A stretch of DNA of 36,603 bases from a virus. The position numbers and the translations under genes were made by a program. Positions 31,364-36,603 of the stretch are shown piece after piece; within the stretch, counting starts at the first letter, position 1, and every line of letters starts with the position of its first letter. The notes under the pieces were generated by a model, which saw only the letters and a program-made list of their open reading frames with translations, was not told where the DNA came from and searched no databases. The DNA lies in IMG/VR virus record IMGVR_UViG_3300033978_000922, positions 1-36,603 of that record. One strand, 5' to 3'.

Positions 31364-32560
31364 TTATTCAGTAGGTAATAAATTATTTTCTTGCCATTGT
31401 TGCTGCCTACTGTCTGGGTCAATGTCGTAATCAATTGGATAAGCTGGTTCTCCCGAATAAGAGGGAACCGTTTCTTTGATCGAATCAATGCTTTTCTTCA
31501 GGAATTTGCCGAACTCAGTTAATTGTTCTTCTGACATCACATTCAGATTGCCAGGAAGAGGATATTCCTCACCAATTAAAGATTTGTACTCATTAGATAA
31601 TTCAGCTATTCTTTTCCGAAATTTATCTGCCCGTGTCTCAATAGCCGAAGGTAGTTGCTTGGGAGTTTCTGATACTACCTCAACATCTATGATGGTAGAA
31701 GAGTCTCCAGACAGTAATCCAGCATAAGTAGCTGGAGAAATTGCAATATTACGAGATTCCATTTCTTGAATCCGTTGCCATTTTCGCAGCATCTCCATGT
31801 ATTGCGGATCAATTTGAATTGACAAAGCCCAAGTCGTATCATCGGCTTTTTTGCCTGTTCTTAAATTATTGCTAATAACAGGTCGTTTTATTTTGATCTC
31901 TGTGCGAGTCAAAATGAACGGGATTTTATTTGACCAATGATAAGCAAGGGGAAAATTAGGCGAAGAAGTTAAACTCCCAAAAGCTAATTTTATTTGCTCT
32001 AGCTGCTCAGGAATATTAACTAAATCCTCGTAACTGTGAGTTGTCAGGCATCCAGGAATCATCATGGATTTATCCATTAGTTCCCGAACATAAAAATAAA
32101 GTTTGCCTTCTTTCTGGCATCCTTCTGGGCATTGCTCAAATATCTCGCATCCTCTCATTGGGCATGGATCAGCGACATCAATAATTGGCCTGTATTTATT
32201 CCCTTTTGAATCCTCAGTTATCACGCACTTTTTACTGATAGTGTGGCGATCGCAAACTATCTTTAGCCCACTTGCTTCATAGCTTTTCATGGAAGTCACG
32301 AATATTCTATCTATGTCGTCATAAGGGAGATAGATATTAATTTGATCTGTCACAAAATCTCCGTTTACATCTGGAACTCCATAAGAGTTCGACTGCTTCA
32401 AGACTAAAGATGCAACGTTATTTACTGTTGTTAGTCTTAGCTGTTGATTTAGGTCTTTACCAAATCTGTTAACTTGCTTGCGACCGCCTTTAAAAGCGGA
32501 AACTTCTATTCTACCCAAGCTATTTTCTGGTCTTTTGTCTGTTAGTCCAAAAATACCCAT
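31364..32560 (-). CDS. Recombination-directionality-factor-like protein
   Basis: 398 aa from the ATG at 32560, preceded by AGGAGAC; an earlier in-frame start at 32620 lacks such a site and overlaps the upstream gene. The N-terminus (IFGLTDKRPENSLGRIEVSA) and a Cys cluster (CPMRGCEIFEQCPEGC) followed by LYFYVREL and a THSYEDLVNIPEQLEQI segment resemble Gp3-like directionality-factor proteins of temperate phages, which switch serine integrases to excision. The serine integrase is not in this window. The C-terminal 120 residues are acidic and helical. Moderate confidence in the family. Confidence 0.6.
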   Translation of the reverse strand: MGIFGLTDKRPENSLGRIEVSAFKGGRKQVNRFGKDLNQQLRLTTVNNVASLVLKQSNSYGVPDVNGDFVTDQINIYLPYDDIDRIFVTSMKSYEASGLKIVCDRHTISKKCVITEDSKGNKYRPIIDVADPCPMRGCEIFEQCPEGCQKEGKLYFYVRELMDKSMMIPGCLTTHSYEDLVNIPEQLEQIKLAFGSLTSSPNFPLAYHWSNKIPFILTRTEIKIKRPVISNNLRTGKKADDTTWALSIQIDPQYMEMLRKWQRIQEMESRNIAISPATYAGLLSGDSSTIIDVEVVSETPKQLPSAIETRADKFRKRIAELSNEYKSLIGEEYPLPGNLNVMSEEQLTEFGKFLKKSIDSIKETVPSYSGEPAYPIDYDIDPDSRQQQWQENNLLPTE

Positions 32561-32582
32561 AATGTCTCCTGAATGGTTAAAT

Positions 32583-32948
32583 CTATAAAGTATCCAAGCT
32601 AATGTGTTGGAAAAATTCATGAAGCTGATTTAGTGTTTTTATTTCTGTCTCCCAAAGATATGGAAACAATTTACTTGCACGACCTTCATCGAATTCAACG
32701 ATAAACTCCTCTCTGTGACAAACAATTAATTTGTCTTGTCGAGGCATCAAGACGATGCAATATTTTTTCTTTTTTTTGTAGCCAGCGTATTGATCTCGTT
32801 GCACGAAAATCAATCCATCAATTTCATCTAAATAATCTCGTGCCAGTGAATAAAGATCACTTGATTCACTTAGCATCTTGATGTCTGTTGAAAGTATCTT
32901 AGGAATACCATCAACTATTTCAAAAACTTGATTTACGGAAAATCTCAT
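32583..32948 (-). CDS. Hypothetical protein, 121 aa
   Basis: A mixed alpha/beta acidic protein. It has acidic helices (MLSESSDLYSLARDYLDEID), then a Lys-rich beta segment (YAGYKKKKKYCIVLMPRQDK). It starts the leftward operon segment after an intergenic region (32949-33063) containing two HIP1 sites. No recognised family. Confidence 0.6.
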   Translation of the reverse strand: MRFSVNQVFEIVDGIPKILSTDIKMLSESSDLYSLARDYLDEIDGLIFVQRDQYAGYKKKKKYCIVLMPRQDKLIVCHREEFIVEFDEGRASKLFPYLWETEIKTLNQLHEFFQHISLDTL

Positions 32949-33063
32949 TTGTTTAGCAGCAGAAAGAAACTTGAATTTGTGGTAGCTAAGATAATTATGC
33001 TACCTTCTATTTTAGCAGTTGCGATCGCTCTAATCTTTCAACTAAAGCGATCGCTGAAATTAA

Positions 33064-33381
33064 CTAAACTGCTACAAATTGAGGGACTTTATCACGGCCA
33101 GAACCTCGTTCCATTTCATCATGAAACAGGTAATCATCTATTATCTCTTCATCTGTTTCAGTCACTAAATCTTCCAAGTATTGCTCCCAAGGAGATAAAC
33201 GATCTAGCTTATAACCATTTCGCTTAATCCAACTCTCTGCTTGAAAGTAGGATTTAAAGCCATCACAAACAGTATTTCCATTGCTAATTACCGCATAGCT
33301 TTCTGGTTCGCACTCTTCAAAACCATCGCTATACTTAATTTGAGCAGATAAAATTCTTGCAGAATATACAGGATGTGTCAT
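33064..33381 (-). CDS. Hypothetical protein, 105 aa
   Basis: A beta-rich N-terminal half (YSARILSAQIKYSDGFEECE, then YAVISNGNTVCDGFKSYFQA) is followed by an acidic C-terminus (LEDLVTETDEEIIDDYLFHD). An RHH-type palindrome lies about 80 bp before its start, suggesting control by the RHH gene next to it. No family recognised. Confidence 0.6.
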   Translation of the reverse strand: MTHPVYSARILSAQIKYSDGFEECEPESYAVISNGNTVCDGFKSYFQAESWIKRNGYKLDRLSPWEQYLEDLVTETDEEIIDDYLFHDEMERGSGRDKVPQFVAV

Positions 33382-33458
33382 ACTAAGTTAGACCTTTTAG
33401 GTTGTAAGGCGATCGCTTATCTTTTGCGGGATGGGGCGATCGCTTTGTTTATACAATA

Positions 33459-33477
33459 ATTCTATGTCCATAGAATA
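33459..33477. promoter_or_regulatory. Palindromic operator, copy 1
   Basis: TTCTATG-TC-CATAGAA (centred on 33467) is a perfect dyad with 7-bp arms. The core ATGTCCATAGAATA (33464-33477) is repeated, with one change, upstream of the RHH gene at 33704. On the minus strand a TATAAA -10-like box follows about 16 bp downstream, so the operator overlaps the -35 region for the gene at 33381. Confidence 0.6.
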
Positions 33478-33483
33478 AATTTG

Positions 33484-33690
33484 TCAAGCTATTTTTGAAG
33501 ATTTTTCTTTATTCTCGATAAAAACAGCTAAACCCCTCGCTACAGAAGGGATGCGAATTACTTGCTCTAGTAACTCGCTCATCTTCAAATCAAGACTAGC
33601 AGCATATTCCTCATACAGTGCGATCGCTGTTGGAGTGAGGTTAATGTGCTTGGAAACCTTCTTCTCACTATACTTCTGACTTCGTGCCAT
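33484..33690 (-). CDS. Ribbon-helix-helix regulator, 68 aa
   Basis: KVSKHINLTPTAIALYEEYA, then ASLDLKMSELLEQVIRIPSV. A beta strand and two helices in ribbon-helix-helix order, followed by a helical tail. Strong ribosome-binding site (AAGGAGAGAT). Related palindromes lie on both sides of the gene (33459 and 33701), which fits autoregulation together with control of the next leftward gene. Confidence 0.7.
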   Translation of the reverse strand: MARSQKYSEKKVSKHINLTPTAIALYEEYAASLDLKMSELLEQVIRIPSVARGLAVFIENKEKSSKIA

Positions 33691-33700
33691 ATCTCTCCTT

Positions 33701-33717
33701 TATATGTTCATAGAATA
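33701..33717. promoter_or_regulatory. Palindromic operator, copy 2
   Basis: TATATG-TT-CATAGA with the shared core ATGTTCATAGAATA (33704-33717). It sits just 11 bp before the RHH ribosome-binding region and start, in the RHH promoter or leader, as expected for autorepression. Confidence 0.6.
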
Positions 33718-33796
33718 GAAAATATCACAAAAAATCCCCACTGTCTCTAGTAGGGATAAGTTGTGAATCCTTGCTTGGCGGCGAAATACCATCAGC

Positions 33797-33994
33797 CTAT
33801 CTTTGGTTTCTGGCTGGCACAGAGGAATTAAGTAGTATTCTTACAAGCGGAAAAGATTCGCTTGGTAATGTTTTGATAGCATCCTTGAAAGTGTCCGCAT
33901 CGTTATTGTTAATAGCATCAGCTATAATGTAGGCATTTTCTCTACCGCCTAGAAAACTCGAACTCTCTCTACAAATTTGGTTTACGGATTTCAT
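33797..33994 (-). CDS. Hypothetical protein, 65 aa
   Basis: An acidic helical protein (SFLGGRENAYIIADAINNND, then FKDAIKTLPSESFPL). The start overlaps the upstream stop by 4 nt. No family recognised. Confidence 0.55.
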   Translation of the reverse strand: MKSVNQICRESSSFLGGRENAYIIADAINNNDADTFKDAIKTLPSESFPLVRILLNSSVPARNQR

Positions 33995-34218
33995 TTTCCC
34001 ATCTCCTTAACAACTTTCTCGACATCTTCTGCGGTTAGGACTATTCCGGGTTTTAGTCGGTATGTTATCGAAATATTAAGTCCGCCTTCAATGCTTTGCT
34101 TGACCATGTAGCCTAGAGAAACCATGTAACCGGATATTAACCAATGCTTTGACTTGTGAATTCTTTCCGCCACAGCTTTGCGGAAAGAATTATAATTTTT
34201 GAAAACTTTAACTTTCAT
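33991..34218 (-). CDS. Hypothetical protein, 75 aa
   Basis: A basic protein: MKVKVFKNYNSFRKAVAERI, then a Trp/Tyr beta segment (HWLISGYMVSLGYM), LNISITYRLKPGIVLTAEDV and a C-terminal charged helix. It starts 2 bp after the ATPase stop. It may be an accessory of that ATPase by position. No family recognised. Confidence 0.55.
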   Translation of the reverse strand: MKVKVFKNYNSFRKAVAERIHKSKHWLISGYMVSLGYMVKQSIEGGLNISITYRLKPGIVLTAEDVEKVVKEMGK

Positions 34219-34220
34219 CT

Positions 34221-36059
34221 TTACTCAATAAATAAACATCTGATTCTTTGATCTTGTGCAATCATCGAAGCGGTTGTTCTTGCCTGTTGTATATCGCCTT
34301 CATTGCTTGGCAAAAAACCAATAGCAAGTAATTTATATTCGTTGTTAATACCGTACAAATGCAATTGTCCGGCTGCCTGGTAAATAGTATCTCTGGTGAG
34401 AAATTTTTTAATCTCGATAATTGTCCCACCATCAAAATCAGTGGCGATATCTACAAAGCCGCCATTGCACTTAACCTCTAATTCTGCTTTGTAACCATAC
34501 TGAATAAGTCGAGAGGCGATCGCCTTCTGCAAGTCTTCCTCCCGCCACTTATCCGGCAATTTTAGATTGGCGGTAATCGTTGACCATGTAACTTCATTAT
34601 TCGCGTCTGTCAACTCTAAATTATTTTTGAGAAGTACCAGAGCTTCATGAGTTAATGACGCTCCTGTCACTTGTTGCCAGGCTTGAATCAGTTCAGAATC
34701 GGTAGGATTTCTGCCAAGCTGGCTTATCCAATCTTTTATTATTTGATAAGGATTTGGATTGTCATGTTGAGTCACTTCCGATGATTCCGGCGACTCAACA
34801 TCAAAACTAAATTTACTCAAATCAAGAAACGGAATAACCTCAACCTTTGCCATTTCTCCTAACTTGCGAACCACACAAGCAAACCCCTGAGACTTCTTGA
34901 GAGTGCGCTGCAATTCCATCTGTTCTTGAAGTAATCTCTTAGCTTCAAAATCAGCCGGAAATTTAGTATTAGGATCAGCCAATGCCGAACCCAAGCATAA
35001 AACATCCATTTGAAAAAGAACGGAACTGTCAACACCAATTCTCTCTTTTTTGAGAGAGTGCATACCCAATGTGATATTGATTAAATATTTCCGTCCCTCG
35101 TCTTGAGTTTGAGCAATAATATTCATTACTTCTGCCTTTTCGGCATCAGTCAATCCCATGACAAACCCCTCAAATTCATCACAAATTAATTTGAAAGGCT
35201 GACATTCAGAATGATTTTGTTTAATTCCTTTCTCAATTCTGTAATCGAGTAGCTGCTTGGCACGGCGGAACATCTTCAGGATTTGATCTGGCTTCTTGGC
35301 TACAAACTGATTTAACAAAACATCAGTTGGCACACCTGGCAGCCATTGTGATTCATCCTCATCAAAATGCTTATCCCCAATCCTCAATTCTCCATCGGGA
35401 AAGTGAGTGAGGAATGCGATCGCTTCATAAGCCAAATACACCGACTTACCGCTTCCTTTTGGACCGAATACAGCTTTCGAGGCATTGATAAATTTTGCAT
35501 CCATCCAAGTGTGATCGACGGATACAGCCAAATCATCGGATATTTGTTCAAAAGTAGACTGACCGGGGTTAAAACTTCCCTTGAGTGCGGGCGGTTGCTG
35601 GGCCGCTGGCTGTTCAATCACGGCTTGCTGGATTTGTGGTAATTCCACTAATCCATGCAAGCCATATTGCTGCATCCATCGGCCGCGCTCCTCCACCGGG
35701 AGGCGATTAATTTGAGCCGCTAACTCTCGCTTGGAATTTATTTCTTGAGCAGCTTTTTCATAGGTGAAAGTTCCTCTTAGTTGTTCATTTACTATTTGGA
35801 AATTCGCTTCCTCTATAGCTTGATAAGTTTTCTCCTTCCTCTGTCGGCGATAACATTCTGCCGAAAAACAAAGAGATGAAGTCAAACCCCATATATTTTG
35901 GATTAGTTTGACTTCCTTAATTTGACTTGGGAAAAGAATAGGCAGAGTAGTTCCAATAACTGCGGTTGCACCAAGCAATCCCAGTAAAATCCTTTCAGAA
36001 ATTATTAATGGCTCAAAGCATTTTTTCTCCCTTGCGAATGGATTCGGCGATTCCAGCAT
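34221..36059 (-). CDS. Membrane-anchored FtsK/HerA/VirD4-like ATPase with PD-(D/E)XK-like C-terminus
   Basis: A 612-aa protein. Residues 21-43 form a membrane segment (SERILLGLLGATAVIGTTLP), and a second hydrophobic patch lies near 57-66. A coiled and Pro/Gln-rich linker (80-175) follows. The P-loop is VFGPKGSGKS (197-206) and Walker B is FKLICDEFEG (289-298, Asp294/Glu295), typical of the FtsK/HerA/VirD4 additional-strand ATPases. The C-terminus (about 520-612) contains GGFVDIAT ... GGTIIEIKKF, i.e. Asp537, Glu549 and Lys551, as in restriction-endonuclease-like folds. The ATPase is clear; the nuclease activity is inferred. Confidence 0.7.
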   Translation of the reverse strand: MLESPNPFAREKKCFEPLIISERILLGLLGATAVIGTTLPILFPSQIKEVKLIQNIWGLTSSLCFSAECYRRQRKEKTYQAIEEANFQIVNEQLRGTFTYEKAAQEINSKRELAAQINRLPVEERGRWMQQYGLHGLVELPQIQQAVIEQPAAQQPPALKGSFNPGQSTFEQISDDLAVSVDHTWMDAKFINASKAVFGPKGSGKSVYLAYEAIAFLTHFPDGELRIGDKHFDEDESQWLPGVPTDVLLNQFVAKKPDQILKMFRRAKQLLDYRIEKGIKQNHSECQPFKLICDEFEGFVMGLTDAEKAEVMNIIAQTQDEGRKYLINITLGMHSLKKERIGVDSSVLFQMDVLCLGSALADPNTKFPADFEAKRLLQEQMELQRTLKKSQGFACVVRKLGEMAKVEVIPFLDLSKFSFDVESPESSEVTQHDNPNPYQIIKDWISQLGRNPTDSELIQAWQQVTGASLTHEALVLLKNNLELTDANNEVTWSTITANLKLPDKWREEDLQKAIASRLIQYGYKAELEVKCNGGFVDIATDFDGGTIIEIKKFLTRDTIYQAAGQLHLYGINNEYKLLAIGFLPSNEGDIQQARTTASMIAQDQRIRCLFIE

Positions 36060-36063
36060 TTCA

Positions 36064-36354
36064 TTATCCCCCTACAATTATTCCAATACTTAGTGCAACA
36101 ATGGCCGCCGTTCCAAAAACATAGATAGGGGCAAATCCTACAATGGATTGGTTTCTGGACAGATGCCCGTTGGTCTGATACCAAAGTCCGCACCAATTGG
36201 AGAAGCCCATAGCTACAATTACTAAAAAGCTAACAATGAATAGGGCGATCGCGCCATTTCGAGACTCAGGAAAGCCCTTGATAATTTGTCCCAGAAGCAG
36301 GAAGAAAGAGAATCCAGATACACAGTATCCAGTGTAGAGTAGGTTCTTCATCAT
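36064..36354 (-). CDS. Three-span membrane protein, 96 aa
   Basis: Hydrophobic segments at about residues 5-26 (LLYTGYCVSGFSFFLLLGQI), 35-52 (AIALFIVSFLVIVAMGFS) and 73-95 (GFAPIYVFGTAAIVALSIGI). It lies 4 bp before the ATPase gene and overlaps the upstream 30-aa gene. Probably a membrane partner of the ATPase. No family recognised. Confidence 0.7.
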   Translation of the reverse strand: MMKNLLYTGYCVSGFSFFLLLGQIIKGFPESRNGAIALFIVSFLVIVAMGFSNWCGLWYQTNGHLSRNQSIVGFAPIYVFGTAAIVALSIGIIVGG

Positions 36355-36443
36355 CTTCTCATGTCATATTGTAAATATAAAATCATGCCCAAGAAAAGAG
36401 CAATTAATAGAATCGTAATTACACCTTTAGCGTCTGGAATCAT
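36351..36443 (-). CDS. 30-aa single-span membrane peptide
   Basis: A strong ribosome-binding site (AAGGAGG) precedes the ATG at 36443. The peptide is MIPDAKGVITILLIALFLGM, then ILYLQYDMRR: one membrane helix with a basic end. It overlaps the next gene by 4 nt (ATGA) and the upstream gene by 17 nt. Its tight packing and ribosome-binding site argue that it is translated. Confidence 0.6.
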   Translation of the reverse strand: MIPDAKGVITILLIALFLGMILYLQYDMRR

Positions 36444-36603
36444 TGATTTCAGCCTCCTTACTGGCTAAATAAAAAATATTTGCACAACCAAAAGCCAGTT
36501 CAGAGCCAATCACAAACACACCGCATAATACTTTTAAAAACATCATGCTGGGATTACCTAACTGCTTGAGATTGATTTCGTAATCAGTCCAAAAAGTGTA
36601 GGA
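36427..36603 (-). CDS. Membrane-associated protein, 3' part (gene continues beyond the window)
   Basis: The frame is open to the window edge and ends at TAA (36427-36429). The visible 58 residues include LKVLCGVFVIGSELAFGCAN, a hydrophobic segment, then IFYLASKEAEINDSRR. If the internal ATG at about 36546 were the start, the product would be a 39-aa membrane peptide; otherwise it is the C-terminus of a longer protein. It precedes the membrane/ATPase module. Confidence 0.5.
   Translation of the reverse strand, partial: SYTFWTDYEINLKQLGNPSMMFLKVLCGVFVIGSELAFGCANIFYLASKEAEINDSRR

Overview
The window looks like part of a temperate siphovirus-like phage (prophage or phage-plasmid) of a filamentous, Nostoc/Anabaena-type cyanobacterium. 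The octamer GCGATCGC (HIP1, the cyanobacterial palindrome) is scattered through genes and gaps, base composition is AT-rich, and several small proteins have a cyanobacterial flavour. Phage identity rests on small and large terminase subunits, a long coiled-coil tape-measure-like protein, tail-fibre-like proteins, an antirepressor, phage-type nucleotide metabolism and a phage-type replication set.

Layout. Positions 1-8187 (+): tape-measure-like C-terminus, small hypotheticals, a gene with a canonical promoter and a structured leader, a Cro/CI-like protein, TerS and TerL. Positions 8187-10378 (-): an inserted opposite-strand cassette made of a compact TnpB-like Cas12 effector (546 aa, RuvC residues intact) and an 8-repeat CRISPR array ending exactly at the terL stop codon. 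Positions 10600-15963 (+): tail-fibre-like genes, dCTP deaminase, flavin-dependent thymidylate synthase ThyX and a tRNA-Glu(UUC). Positions 15992-28656 (-): a C5-cytosine methyltransferase, small genes, an adenine-methylase-like protein, DnaB, a winged-helix replication protein, a zinc-ribbon/winged-helix protein, a DUF488-like protein, many overlapping small genes, an antirepressor and a ribbon-helix-helix regulator. A divergent XRE gene (28795, +) marks the likely lysis/lysogeny switch. Positions 29381-36603 (-): a convergent unknown gene, a strong terminator, a two-OB-fold SSB, a recombination-directionality-factor-like protein, a second ribbon-helix-helix gene with palindromic operators, and a membrane-anchored FtsK/HerA-like ATPase carrying a PD-(D/E)XK-like C-terminus behind several tiny membrane proteins.

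Main discovery candidate: the phage-borne mini type V CRISPR system. Array and effector gene share the minus strand and are 5 bp apart. No cas1, cas2 or tnpA is present. The 3' end of the effector ORF (about 8868-8896) contains a sequence complementary to the CRISPR repeat (10/10 plus 6/6 matched core pairs around a 2-nt internal loop; 23 of 29 overall). This suggests that the tracrRNA or scaffold RNA is embedded in the effector's own C-terminal coding region, as the omega RNA overlaps tnpB, with a CRISPR array taking the place of the single guide. A 43-bp imperfect palindrome precedes the gene.

Second-tier observations: a 181-bp MITE with a TTAG target duplication that splits a 24-codon ORF; a 104-bp nested inverted repeat before a consensus promoter; operator palindromes around the 33.5 kb ribbon-helix-helix gene; paralogous small genes 11 kb apart; and two neighbouring structural genes sharing an N-terminal motif.
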